Positions 25,737-34,751 of a stretch of DNA of 43,567 nucleotides are shown here, piece by piece. The stretch is from Yanghanlia caeni. Its GTDB lineage: Bacteria; Pseudomonadota; Gammaproteobacteria; Burkholderiales; Burkholderiaceae_B. The stretch's first letter is position 1; each line of letters starts with the position of its first letter. A program made the translations under genes and the position numbers. The stretch lies in assembly GCA_030733815.1 (NCBI GenBank), contig JAUZQE010000022.1, forward strand, positions 1-43,567, in the 5' to 3' direction. The notes beneath the pieces were generated by a model. The model searched no databases. It worked only from the letters and a program-made list of their open reading frames with translations, and was not told the DNA's origin.

Positions 25737-26654
25737 TTATGCGTTGGGATTGAAATTCTTGCCGAGAGACGCCGGCATGTTCAGGCGGATCCAGGCGGCG
25801 TTTCGCGATATCAGCACCAGCACCACCACGGTGGCAATATACGGCAGCATGGACAGCAGCTGCGAGGCGATGGGCACGCCCAGCGCCTGCATATGGTAGG
25901 TGAGGATCGTGATGCCGCCGAAGAGGTATGCCCCGGCCATGACGCGCAGCGGTCGCCATGTGGCGAACGTGGTCAGTGCAAGCGCGATCCAGCCACGCCC
26001 GGCCACCATGCCTTCGACCCACAGCGGCGTGTACACCAGCGACATGAAGGCGCCGGCCAGCCCGGCGCAGGCCCCGCCAAACAGCACGCAGGCCAGCCGG
26101 ATGCGGCGCACGTCGTAGCCCAGCGAATGGGCGGAAGTGGGCGATTCACCGACCGCTCGCACGATCAGGCCGGCGCGGGTACGCATCAGGAACCAGGCAA
26201 TGACAAAGCACAGCGCGATGGCACCATACACCAGCGGATGATGACGGAACAGGGCCGGGCCCAGAACCGGAATGTCGTGCAGCAGGGGCACCGCAAACTG
26301 AATCGGCTGCAGGCTCTCGCCCGCGTAGGGCAAACCCAGATACGCCGACGCCCCCACGCCGAAAAGCGACAGAGCCAGCCCCGTGGCCACCTGGTTGGCG
26401 CCCAGCCAGATGGTGAGCCAGGCGAAAAAGCCCGACATGAGCATGGCCACGACAGCGCCTGCCAGAAAGCCCAGCGTGAAGCTGCCGCTGGCCAGAGTGG
26501 TGGCGAACGCGGTGATCGCACCCATGAGCATCATGCCTTCCGACCCGAGATTGATCACGCCACTGCGCTCGTTGACCAGCAGGCCCAGCGCCGCCAGCAT
26601 GAGTGGCGTGCCGGCGACCATGGCGGAAGCGATGAGAGGGGCAAGCGCGTCCAT
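25737..26654 (-). CDS. BMP-type ABC transporter permease (second permease)
   Basis: The 305-residue permease begins MDALAPLIASAMVAGTPLMLAALGLLVNERSGVINLGSEGMM, typical of the YufQ/NupQ side of nucleoside importers. It has eight or nine membrane segments and the RAVGESPTSAHSLGYDVRRIR coupling loop. The start at 26654 shares one base with the stop of the other permease. Codons upstream of this ATG belong to the other permease read in another frame. Confidence 0.92.
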   Translation of the reverse strand: MDALAPLIASAMVAGTPLMLAALGLLVNERSGVINLGSEGMMLMGAITAFATTLASGSFTLGFLAGAVVAMLMSGFFAWLTIWLGANQVATGLALSLFGVGASAYLGLPYAGESLQPIQFAVPLLHDIPVLGPALFRHHPLVYGAIALCFVIAWFLMRTRAGLIVRAVGESPTSAHSLGYDVRRIRLACVLFGGACAGLAGAFMSLVYTPLWVEGMVAGRGWIALALTTFATWRPLRVMAGAYLFGGITILTYHMQALGVPIASQLLSMLPYIATVVVLVLISRNAAWIRLNMPASLGKNFNPNA

Positions 26655-27715
26655 CAGCGACTCCAGCGCAGGCGGTTGTGAATGAGCACGTCGCAGGCGA
26701 GCAACGCAAACAGCAGAATGCCTTGGAAGATGCCCGTGACCGCGCTGGGCATGCCCAGGCGGCTTTGAGACAGCTCGCCGCCAATATAGAACAGGGCCAT
26801 GATGAAACTGGAAAAAATCACACCCAGCGGGTGCAACCGGCCCACGAACGCCACGATGATCGCCGCAAAGCCGTAGCCCGGCGAAATGGAGGGCGTCAGC
26901 TGCCCGATGGGCCCCATGACCTCGGCCGCACCGGCCAGGCCGGCCAGACCGCCCGACACCAGCAGTGAGATCCACAACGAGCTGCGCGAGGAAAACCCGG
27001 CGTAACGCGCCGCCATGGGGGCAATGCCACCCACCTGCAGCTTGAAGCCCGAGAAGCTGCGCGTGAGATACAGCCAGCCGGCCACGGCCGCGACCAGGGC
27101 CAGCACGATGCCGACGTGCAGACGGGTTCCCGGCAGCACCACCGGCAGCAGCCAGCCATCGGAAAACAGTCTGGACTGCGGAAAGCCGAAGCCGTCGGGA
27201 TCGATGAGCGCGCCGTGCACCAGGTAGCTGAGCAGCAGTTCGGCCACGTACACCAGCATCAGGGAAACGAGGATTTCGTTCGCATGGAAGCGGTCACGCA
27301 GCAGCGCGGTGATGGCCGCCCAGGCCATGCCTCCGGCAACCCCCGCCAGCAGCGCCACAGAAATGAGCAGCGCCCCGCCGTTGGTGTCGTCGTCGAGATG
27401 CAGGATGAGCGCGCCGGCGGCGATGGCGCCCACCACCAGCTGCCCTTCCGCACCAATGTTGAAGACGTTCGCCCGGAAACAGATCGACAGCCCCACGGCG
27501 ATGACCAGCAGCGGTGCCACCTTGACGCCCACTTCCGACCAGCCGCGCAGGTCGCGGATCGGTTCGAGAAAGAACACCCGCAGGCTGGCCACCGGGTCTT
27601 TGCCCACGACCATGAACAGCACACTGCCGATGAGCGCCGTAAGCGCCACGGCCAGCAGCGGCGAGCACCAGGCCATGACGCGTGACGGCTGTGCGCGCCG
27701 TTCAAGCCTCAGCAT
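26654..27715 (-). CDS. BMP-type ABC transporter permease (first permease)
   Basis: The 353-residue permease has about ten membrane segments, with the ICFRANVFNIGAEGQLVVGAIAAG motif and GGIAPMAARYAGFSSR coupling loop of the YufP/NupP family. It starts at 27715, 14 bases inside the ATPase gene, with GGAG upstream. It forms the heterodimeric membrane channel with the other permease. Confidence 0.92.
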   Translation of the reverse strand: MLRLERRAQPSRVMAWCSPLLAVALTALIGSVLFMVVGKDPVASLRVFFLEPIRDLRGWSEVGVKVAPLLVIAVGLSICFRANVFNIGAEGQLVVGAIAAGALILHLDDDTNGGALLISVALLAGVAGGMAWAAITALLRDRFHANEILVSLMLVYVAELLLSYLVHGALIDPDGFGFPQSRLFSDGWLLPVVLPGTRLHVGIVLALVAAVAGWLYLTRSFSGFKLQVGGIAPMAARYAGFSSRSSLWISLLVSGGLAGLAGAAEVMGPIGQLTPSISPGYGFAAIIVAFVGRLHPLGVIFSSFIMALFYIGGELSQSRLGMPSAVTGIFQGILLFALLACDVLIHNRLRWSR

Positions 27716-29237
27716 GGGGCGTCTCCGTGGTCCATAACCCGCTCATCCAGCGGCCGATCAGGTCAAGCGAGGCCTCGCGAGTGGGCAGCGAAGGCGATAC
27801 ACGCCCCTTCGCAATCACCATGAGGCGGTCTGAAATCTCGAACAATTCGTCAAGCTCTTCGGATATCAACAGTATGGAACAGCCCGCGTCACGCAGGGCG
27901 AGCAGTTCGGCCCGGATCTGCGCGGCGGCGCCCACGTCGACGCCCCAGGTGGGCTGTGCCACCAGCAGCACGCGCGGGCGGCGCGTCACTTCGCGACCGA
28001 TGATGTATTTCTGCAGATTGCCGCCCGAAAGGCTGCCGGCCGCGGCCTGCGGGCCATGCGCCTTGACACGGAAGCGGTCGATAATGCCGCCGGCGAGGGA
28101 ACGCAGCACGGGCCGGCGCACGAATCCGCGCCGCACGGTCTGCCGGTTCTGATGCGAAAGCAGCATGTTTTGCGCAAGCGACAGGTCGGGCACCGCGCCC
28201 CGCCCCAGGCGTTCTTCGGGCACGAACCCCACACCATGATTGCGCCGCCATGAGGGCGAAGTGTGCCCCACCGGGCGGCCGTCGAGCAGCAGCGCATCGC
28301 GCGCAACCCGACGGTCTTCGCCCGCCAGCGCGGCCAGCAATTCCTGCTGCCCGTTACCGGAAACCCCCGCCACGCCCAGGATCTCGCCTTCGTGCATGTC
28401 GAAGCTGATGTTTTCAAGCGGTACCGCAAACGGGTGCGCGCGCGGCAGGGTCAGGCCCCGAACCGAAAACACGACCTCGCCCGCCGGCCGGTCAGCATGA
28501 CGTACGGCGGGCGGCTCGCTACCGATCATCAGGCGTGACAGACTCGCCTCGGACTCCTGACGCGGGTCGCATACCCCGGTCACGCGCCCGCCACGCATCA
28601 CGGTACAGGCGTGGCAGAGTTCCCGGATTTCGTCGAGCTTGTGACTGATGTACAGAATGCTGCAGCCTTCGCTCGCCAGCTGGCGCAGGGTCTGGAACAG
28701 CGCCTGCACGGCCTGGGGAGTCAGCACCGACGTGGGTTCGTCGAGGATGAGCAGCTGCGGTTCGCCCAGCAGCGCCCGCACGATCTCGACCCGCTGGCAT
28801 TCCCCCACAGAAAGGGTATGCACGTGCCGCTGCGGTTCGATATCCAGCCCGTACTGGGCGGCCTTCTGCGCAATGCGTTGTTCGAGCTCGGCAATGCTGT
28901 GCCCGGCAGGCAGCCCGAGCGAAATGTTCTCGGCGACCGTAAGGGTGTCGAACAGGGAAAAATGCTGGAACACCATGCCGATGCCCAGCTGACGGGCGGC
29001 GGCGGGGTTGGCGATGCGAACGTCGTCGCCATTCCAGACAATGCGCCCGGCATCGGGCCGGGTCACCCCGTAGATGATTTTCATCAGGGTAGACTTGCCG
29101 GCCCCATTTTCGCCAAGGATGGCATGAATTTCGCCGGGCATGACCGTGAGGTCGACGTTGTCGTTCGCAACGACCGTGGGATACTGCTTCGTGATCCCTC
29201 TCAGCGCAAGCCGGGCGGGCGTTGAATCAGGTTCCAT
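27702..29237 (-). CDS. BMP-type ABC transporter ATP-binding protein with two ABC domains
   Basis: The 511-residue protein holds two ATPase domains. The first has Walker A GENGAGKST, signature LSVGECQRVEIVRAL and Walker B LLILDEPTSVL. The second has a degenerate Walker A around GVSGNGQQEL, signature LSGGNLQKYIIGRE, and QPTWGVDVGA in place of the usual Walker B DEPT. One strict and one degenerate site is typical of sugar and nucleoside importers (RbsA, YufO). It is the first gene of the operon. Confidence 0.93.
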   Translation of the reverse strand: MEPDSTPARLALRGITKQYPTVVANDNVDLTVMPGEIHAILGENGAGKSTLMKIIYGVTRPDAGRIVWNGDDVRIANPAAARQLGIGMVFQHFSLFDTLTVAENISLGLPAGHSIAELEQRIAQKAAQYGLDIEPQRHVHTLSVGECQRVEIVRALLGEPQLLILDEPTSVLTPQAVQALFQTLRQLASEGCSILYISHKLDEIRELCHACTVMRGGRVTGVCDPRQESEASLSRLMIGSEPPAVRHADRPAGEVVFSVRGLTLPRAHPFAVPLENISFDMHEGEILGVAGVSGNGQQELLAALAGEDRRVARDALLLDGRPVGHTSPSWRRNHGVGFVPEERLGRGAVPDLSLAQNMLLSHQNRQTVRRGFVRRPVLRSLAGGIIDRFRVKAHGPQAAAGSLSGGNLQKYIIGREVTRRPRVLLVAQPTWGVDVGAAAQIRAELLALRDAGCSILLISEELDELFEISDRLMVIAKGRVSPSLPTREASLDLIGRWMSGLWTTETPHAEA

Positions 29238-29384
29238 GCTAATTCTGCTGCTGCAGGAAAGTTGTGAACCACGGCAACAGAACGGCGATCAGCGGGCGCA
29301 TGGTCGTAGATATGAAGTGAAGTTCGGGTAAAAGACCGTTATTCTAACCTGCCGGGCCACCGCGCAGTTTTCAGGAAGCATGCC

Positions 29385-29909
29385 ATGAGCAGCATCTGGA
29401 CCACGATAGTGCAGGAATTTTCCGACGTGCCCGACCTGAACGAGGCCACGGTGATCTGCGTACGGCTGGCCGTGGCCACGCTGCTGGGTGCGCTCATCGG
29501 GCTCGACCGCGAGCGCAAAGGCAAGGAAGCGGGGCTGCGCACCCACATGATGGTATCGGTCGGTGCCGCGTTGTTCATTCTGGTGCCGCTGCGCAGTGGC
29601 ATGGAAGTCGCCGACGCGAGCCGCGTTTTGCAGGGCATCATTGCCGGTATCGGCTTTCTCGGTGCGGGGGCCATTCTCAAGCAGGATCAGCACGGCGCCA
29701 TCAGGGGTCTGACCACGGCCGCCAGCATCTGGGTGGCGGCCGCCGTGGGCATCGCGGCCGGCATGGGGCGCGAAACCACGGCGGTACTCGGCACCCTGGC
29801 CGCACTGTTCATACTCGGCGTCATGTCGCGTGTCGAACGGCACGTCGATGCCTCACACGCTCCTGACGCCGGGGCCGGCTCCGGGAAGTCGGACCACCAC
29901 GCCCCCTGA
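29385..29909 (+). CDS. MgtC/SapB-family membrane protein
   Basis: The 174-residue protein has four or five membrane segments and family motifs LAVATLLGALIGLDRERKGKEAGLRTHMMVSVGAALF and GIIAGIGFLGAGAILKQ. It lacks the long C-terminal cytosolic domain of Salmonella MgtC and is of the short SapB-like class. Members affect magnesium homeostasis or acid tolerance, but the role of the short forms is poorly known. It is divergent from the BMP importer and convergent with asmA, with only 15 bases between. Confidence 0.88.
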   Translation: MSSIWTTIVQEFSDVPDLNEATVICVRLAVATLLGALIGLDRERKGKEAGLRTHMMVSVGAALFILVPLRSGMEVADASRVLQGIIAGIGFLGAGAILKQDQHGAIRGLTTAASIWVAAAVGIAAGMGRETTAVLGTLAALFILGVMSRVERHVDASHAPDAGAGSGKSDHHAP

Positions 29910-29924
29910 CCCGCCGCGCGGGCT

Positions 29925-32003
29925 TCAATGCGGAATGAATTCGTCGAGCTGCTGCTGCGCATCGGGCTTCTCACCCTTCGAGCCGCGGCGCGCGGACCGG
30001 TCTTCGGCCGGCGCCTTCCTGCCATTCTGAGCGCTCACCGCCTTTTTCCCCGCAGCCGTGCCGCCTCGCAGGGCTGAACACTCATTGGTATCGTCGCTTC
30101 CCATGTTCAGCAGGGGCAGCAAGGCGGCCAGCGGCGTTGCCACCACGCCCAGCGCCACAGCGGCTCCGGCTCGCGCCGCAACGGGTGCGGCTTGCACTCC
30201 GACGTCGGGGTTCTTGAACGTACCGCGGGCATACAAGGGCGAACGCAGCGTGAAGATACGCAACGTCTTGTTCTGCGGGCGGATATCCAGATCAAGCCGC
30301 TCCTCCTTCAGGCTCACCGTGCCATCGAGAGTGATGATGGCGTCTTCGGTTTCGAGCACGAAGGCGCGCGTCTGCATCAAACCATTCTTCACCGCGAAAT
30401 CCGCCACCAGACACTCGAGCATCACCTGCTCATCTCCGAACAGCTTGACGAAGACCACGTTCGCCACGTTCAGGCCGGCCGCTTCGATGAGAAAGCGGCT
30501 GATCGTGCCACGCGTAAGGGCCAGGCTAAGTTGCCCGTTGGACGAACCCAGCAGGGCCGCCACGGAGTCACCGGTGCCGGACAGCTGCGCATCTCCGTGC
30601 AGCTGACCGAAGCTGGCATTCATGGATTCCGCACCGGGAAACAGCTGCTTGAGCTGCAGGCCGCGTATCGCCGTGGTCATTTCGGCCTGCAGCGGCTCGT
30701 TGCGCCCGTCGATGGTCAGCCGGTTCGACAGTGTGCCGCCCGCCACTCCGAAGTTCAGCGGCTCGAATGCCAGCACGCGGTCCTGCAGGCGCACGTGCAT
30801 GGCAATGTTGTCGAGCGGCAGGTCTTTCTCGCGCAGAATGCGCTTGCCTTCGAACCGCACATCGGCATCCATGAGATCCCAGGTTTCGCTGCCGATACGT
30901 GCCACCGGAAGCGCCTTGCCGGGGGGCTGCTTGCGCCCCTTTTCATCGTCTTCGGAGCCCACACCGATCAGGGGCCCCAGGTCACGCAGGCGCAGCTGAT
31001 CGGACGCCACCTCGCCCGACAACACGGGCCGCGGCGACCGGATCTGGTACTGCAGGGTGCCGCGCAGGTCGCTCTCACCCACCACACCCGTGAAGTCTTC
31101 GTAGCGCCACGTATCGTCGCCGTCCAGATCAGCGACGAGGCGCCCCTCTGTGCGAAACGGCGGTGAGCCGGGCAGCGCGATGCCGAACAGCGCGTTCAGA
31201 TCCGACAGGCTGGACCCGGCCAGACTGAGCCGCACGTCGAGCGAGGCCAGGCCGCGCGGAGCGGTCATGGAGCCTTCGATGCCGATACGGGTTTCACCGA
31301 AACTCACCTCGCCCTGCAGCGGAAACGGCGTACTGCCCTCGCGCAGCGATAGCAGTCCCCCAACCTTGCCGCTACCGCCCACCTGCGCGTCGTTGTACGT
31401 GCCGGAGGATTCCCAGTCCATGCCGTACCCGGCCGGGTCGTCGGTATCGAGGCTGTGGAAGCGCGTCAGCATGTCGAGCCGGCGGCCCTCGTCAAACACG
31501 TGCACCTCCACGCGACGCAGCGCCACACTTTCCAGATCGAGCTGCCAGCCGCGTTCGTCATCACCCTGCTGCCTGCGCCGGCGTTCGTACACCCAGTTAT
31601 TGGTGCCCTGCGCATTGCGTTCAAAGTTGATCCGGCTGTCGCCGACCTCGAGTCGGGGAATCTCGATGCGCCGGTTCAGAAGCGCAAGCGGGTTGATATC
31701 CAGCGCCAGATACGCAATTTGGGCCATCTGCTCGCCACGCGCCCCCGAGTAGGCTTCGGGATGATCCACCACCACCTTCTCGGCCGTGATGTGCGGCCAC
31801 GGCAGCATGCCCGAGCGCCAGCGCCAGTCAAGGTCCAGTGCTCCTTCGATCGCCACAGGCCGTTGCAGGGCTTCAGACGCCTTGGCGGCCACCCACGGGC
31901 GCAGGCGATTCCAGTCGAACACGGCAATGACGACGACCAGCAGCAGCACCAGGGCTGCAAGGCCTGCGCCGGCCCACGCTGCCATTCGTGCAACTCGTCT
32001 CAT
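29925..32003 (-). CDS. AsmA-family protein
   Basis: The 692-residue protein has one N-terminal membrane segment at about residues 13-31, followed by a large periplasmic region. The AsmA N-terminus (FDWNRLRPWVAAKASEALQRPVAIEGALDLDWRW) and C-terminal AsmA_2 segment (DFAVKNGLMQTRAFVLETEDAIITLDGTVSLKEERLDLDIRPQNK) are clear. Family members form beta-taco folds that may move phospholipids to the outer membrane. The last 45 or so residues are Lys/Arg/Gly-rich and look disordered. No operon partner is visible. Confidence 0.92.
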   Translation of the reverse strand: MRRVARMAAWAGAGLAALVLLLVVVIAVFDWNRLRPWVAAKASEALQRPVAIEGALDLDWRWRSGMLPWPHITAEKVVVDHPEAYSGARGEQMAQIAYLALDINPLALLNRRIEIPRLEVGDSRINFERNAQGTNNWVYERRRRQQGDDERGWQLDLESVALRRVEVHVFDEGRRLDMLTRFHSLDTDDPAGYGMDWESSGTYNDAQVGGSGKVGGLLSLREGSTPFPLQGEVSFGETRIGIEGSMTAPRGLASLDVRLSLAGSSLSDLNALFGIALPGSPPFRTEGRLVADLDGDDTWRYEDFTGVVGESDLRGTLQYQIRSPRPVLSGEVASDQLRLRDLGPLIGVGSEDDEKGRKQPPGKALPVARIGSETWDLMDADVRFEGKRILREKDLPLDNIAMHVRLQDRVLAFEPLNFGVAGGTLSNRLTIDGRNEPLQAEMTTAIRGLQLKQLFPGAESMNASFGQLHGDAQLSGTGDSVAALLGSSNGQLSLALTRGTISRFLIEAAGLNVANVVFVKLFGDEQVMLECLVADFAVKNGLMQTRAFVLETEDAIITLDGTVSLKEERLDLDIRPQNKTLRIFTLRSPLYARGTFKNPDVGVQAAPVAARAGAAVALGVVATPLAALLPLLNMGSDDTNECSALRGGTAAGKKAVSAQNGRKAPAEDRSARRGSKGEKPDAQQQLDEFIPH

Positions 32004-32073
32004 GATGGATCTCCCCGGGCCGCTCGGGAAGCGTCATGCCACGATGCACAGTCGCGGCGCGGCACAACGAATG

Positions 32074-32093
32074 AGGCCCGCTTGCGCGGGCCT
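32074..32093 (-). terminator. Hairpin between the CoA-transferase and asmA genes
   Basis: AGGCCCGC and GCGGGCCT form a perfect 8-bp stem around a four-base loop, downstream of the leftward CoA-transferase gene. The leftward sequence after it is CATTCGTTG, a weak T-run, so termination may be inefficient. Confidence 0.5.
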
Positions 32094-32138
32094 GCAAGAT
32101 TGATACCCGGCTACCGACCCGGGCTCAAGCGCTGTGCC

Positions 32139-33647
32139 TCAGACGGTTGCGGCCTCGGTAGCCCGCATGCAGCCGGTGGCCGCATAGCGCTGATGCCACT
32201 CGAAGGCCTCGCCCAGCAGATGCGGTGTATGCCCGCCCGCCGCACAGGCACGCCTGTGATAACTGCGCAGCATGTCGCGGTAGTGCGGATGCACACAACG
32301 CTCGATGATCAGCGCCGCCCGCTCGCGGGGCGCAAGCCCGCGCAAGTCGGCCAGCCCCCACTCGGTCACCACGATATCCACGTCGTGTTCCGTGTGATCG
32401 ACATGCGGCACCATCGGCACCACGCTCGATATGGCACCGTCTTTCGCCACCGATTTGGTCACGAAAATCGACAGATGGGCGTTGCGCGCAAAGTCGCCCG
32501 AGCCGCCAATGCCGTTCATCATGTGCGTGCCGCCGACGTGCGTGGAATTGACGTTGCCATAGATGTCGAACTCCAGGGCGGTATTGATGGCAATGATGCC
32601 CAGGCGCCGCACGATCTCGGGGTGATTGCTGATCTCTTGTGGCCGCAGCACCAGGCGCGACGCGTAGCGCTCGACGTTGTCGAGCAACTTCTGGTTCATG
32701 CCGGCCGACAGAGTGATCGACGAGGCCGACGCGAAGGTGAGCTGACCGGAGTCGAGCAGCTCGAACGTGCTGTCCTGCAGCACTTCCGAGTACATGGTCA
32801 TGCCGTTGAACGATGATTCCAGCAGACCATGCAGCACCGCGTTGGCAATGGTGCCGATGCCGGCCTGCAGGGGTTGCAACGCCGGGCTCAGGCGGCCGGC
32901 CCCCACTTCGGCGGAGAAAAACTGCACTACGTGCCCCGCAATGGCCTGCGTTTCGGCATCCGGCGGAAGGTTGCCCGACGGGCTGTCGGCGCTGTCGGTA
33001 ATGACGATGGCGGCGATCCGCTCGGGGTCGACCCGCAGCACGGGCGCGCCGATGCGCTGCGACACCGAAGTGAGGGGGATCGGTTCGCGCGCGGGCCGCG
33101 CGCCGGGCGTATAGATATCGTGCAGGCCTTCCAGCGCCAGCGGCATCGCCAGGTTGAGTTCAACGACCACCTTGCGCGCCTGCTCCACGAAGCTGGCCGT
33201 GTTGCCGACGGAGGTGGTCAGCACCAGCGAACCGTCCTCGTGAATGGCCGCAGCCTCGACCACGGCAATGTCAATCGGGGGCAGATTGCCGCAACGCAGT
33301 TGCTCCACCGTTTCCGACAGATGCTGGTCAGTGAACATCACACGACCCGCATTGATCTCGCGGCGCAAGCGGGCATCCGCCTGAAACGGCATGCGCCGTT
33401 CGATCAGGCCGGCTTCGGCCATCATGCCATCACTGTCATTGCCCAATGAGGCGCCGGTCACGATGCTGAGCCGCAGACCATCTTCGCGCGCCCGACGCGC
33501 CAGGGCATCAGGCAGCGCCTTGCAGTCGCCCGCCTTCGTGAAACCGCTCATTCCGACGGTCATGCCAGTGGCAAAGAGTTCCGCGGCCTTGTCGGCCGAC
33601 ATGATCCGGCGCTCGAGCGCCGCATTGCGGATTCGATTGGTAAGCAT
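32139..33647 (-). CDS. Acetyl-CoA hydrolase/succinyl-CoA:acetate CoA-transferase family
   Basis: The 502-residue product has the class I CoA-transferase family form of Ach1/Cat1: LFATGMTVGMSGFTKAGDCKALPDALA, then ALEFDIYGNVNSTHVGGTHMMNGIGGSGDFARNAHLSIFVTKS, then VDIVVTEWGLADLRGL and RC VHPHYRD. The catalytic Glu should be in the FDIYGN region. Members transfer CoA between short-chain acids or hydrolyse acetyl-CoA. The ATG at 33647 is chosen because residues before it are not family-like and the frame there overlaps the promoter. A LysR gene is divergent, with palindromic repeats between. Confidence 0.93.
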   Translation of the reverse strand: MLTNRIRNAALERRIMSADKAAELFATGMTVGMSGFTKAGDCKALPDALARRAREDGLRLSIVTGASLGNDSDGMMAEAGLIERRMPFQADARLRREINAGRVMFTDQHLSETVEQLRCGNLPPIDIAVVEAAAIHEDGSLVLTTSVGNTASFVEQARKVVVELNLAMPLALEGLHDIYTPGARPAREPIPLTSVSQRIGAPVLRVDPERIAAIVITDSADSPSGNLPPDAETQAIAGHVVQFFSAEVGAGRLSPALQPLQAGIGTIANAVLHGLLESSFNGMTMYSEVLQDSTFELLDSGQLTFASASSITLSAGMNQKLLDNVERYASRLVLRPQEISNHPEIVRRLGIIAINTALEFDIYGNVNSTHVGGTHMMNGIGGSGDFARNAHLSIFVTKSVAKDGAISSVVPMVPHVDHTEHDVDIVVTEWGLADLRGLAPRERAALIIERCVHPHYRDMLRSYHRRACAAGGHTPHLLGEAFEWHQRYAATGCMRATEAATV

Positions 33648-33707
33648 GGTGGTTCTCTCTGATCTGTTCTGATGTTGCCTTCCCCACGGTTCGAGAGTAG
33701 CATCACT

Positions 33708-33750
33708 TTCATGAATAAAAATGGTCGTTGTCATGTATTAAATTCATGAA
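33708..33750. promoter_or_regulatory. Inverted pair of TTCATGAA palindromes between CoA-transferase and lysR
   Basis: TTCATGAA occurs at 33708-33715 and at 33743-33750, 35 bp centre to centre. Each is a perfect palindrome. The extended core TTCATGAAT plus A/T-rich flank is in inverted orientation in the two copies. They lie in the divergent spacer between the CoA-transferase and the LysR gene. The divergent LysR regulator is the expected ligand. Confidence 0.5.
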
Positions 33751-33779
33751 CAACGCCACCACGCGGTCGGAGACATTCC

Positions 33780-34682
33780 ATGGATATCCGCTCACTGCGC
33801 TACTTCACCGAAACCGTTCGGTTGGGCAGCTTTACCGAAGCCGGCCGCGCCCTGGGCGTCAGCCAGTCCACCATCAGCAAAATGCTGCGCCAGCTGGAAG
33901 ACGAACTGGGCGAACCCCTGCTGCTGCGGGATGCCCGCCAGCTCACGCTGACCGACGTAGGGCACGTGGTGTACGAACGCGGGCGCGAGATTCTGCTCGC
34001 GATGCAGCGCCTGGAAGACGAAGTGCGCGAAACCCAATCGGTGGCGCGCGGCGCGCTGGCGCTGGGCATGCCGCCCATGATCAACATGCTGTTCACCGAG
34101 GCACTCAAAGAGTTTCGGGAAACCCACCCGCGCATCGTGCTGCGGCTTGACGAGCACACCGGCCAGGAAGTGGAGCGGCGGGTGGCGGCAGGGGAACTGG
34201 CGGCCGGCATGAGTGTGCTGCCCATCGACCCGCAACCGGATGTCGAAGTCGTGCAGGTGGCCTCGCACCGCGTGTGGGCGATCGGCGCAAGCGGGCTGCT
34301 GGAACGCAGCAACGACGCCGTGGCGCTGCGCACGGTGGCCCGCATGCCATTGGTGCTGCTGAACGACGACTTCGCGCTCACGCGGCTGTTGCGACGCACC
34401 TTTGCCCGCTACGACATCGAAGCCGACATCGCCGCACAAAGCGGCCAGTGGGACTGGACGGTGGCCATGGCCCGCGCGGGCATGGGCGTGGCATTGCTGC
34501 CCGAGCCCTTCGTTCAGCGCATTCAGGCAGACGGCCTGATTCTGCGGCCCGTCACCCAGCCCGATATCCAGTGGCAGATCGGGCTGCTGTGGAACGCCCG
34601 ACGCAGCTCGCACGCGCTGCGTGCGTGGCTGGAAATCTGCCGCAAGCGGCTGGGCGGCACGTGGCCGCCGCTGCCCGAATGA
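33780..34682 (+). CDS. LysR-family transcriptional regulator
   Basis: The 300-residue regulator has a winged helix-turn-helix at residues 1-60 (DIRSLRYFTETVRLGSFTEAGRALGVSQSTISKMLRQLEDELG) and a periplasmic-binding-protein-like effector domain. It is not a clear OxyR: the Cys pair of OxyR is absent, and only hydrophobic effector residues are seen. Divergence from the CoA-transferase gene and the TTCATGAA repeats suggest it controls that gene. The effector is unknown. Confidence 0.9.
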   Translation: MDIRSLRYFTETVRLGSFTEAGRALGVSQSTISKMLRQLEDELGEPLLLRDARQLTLTDVGHVVYERGREILLAMQRLEDEVRETQSVARGALALGMPPMINMLFTEALKEFRETHPRIVLRLDEHTGQEVERRVAAGELAAGMSVLPIDPQPDVEVVQVASHRVWAIGASGLLERSNDAVALRTVARMPLVLLNDDFALTRLLRRTFARYDIEADIAAQSGQWDWTVAMARAGMGVALLPEPFVQRIQADGLILRPVTQPDIQWQIGLLWNARRSSHALRAWLEICRKRLGGTWPPLPE

Positions 34683-34690
34683 CACCCACG

Positions 34691-34742
34691 AAAAACGCCC
34701 CGGCCGCCGGGTGTGACCAGCGAACCGGGGCGCGTACGGCTG
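34691..34742 (-). terminator. Terminator after ahpF
   Basis: Read leftward, CGCCCCGG (34735-34742) pairs with CCGGGGCG (34696-34703) around a 31-base loop and is followed by TTTTTCG. The loop is long, so the structure is imperfect, but the T-run supports termination of ahpC-ahpF. It also separates this operon from the convergent LysR gene. Confidence 0.6.
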
Positions 34743-34751
34743 AGCGTTGAA

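Noticed and set aside
33780-34682. The LysR gene as oxyR for the nearby ahpCF
   Set aside because: It lacks the OxyR redox cysteine pair, is convergent with ahpF, and is divergent from the CoA-transferase, its more likely target.
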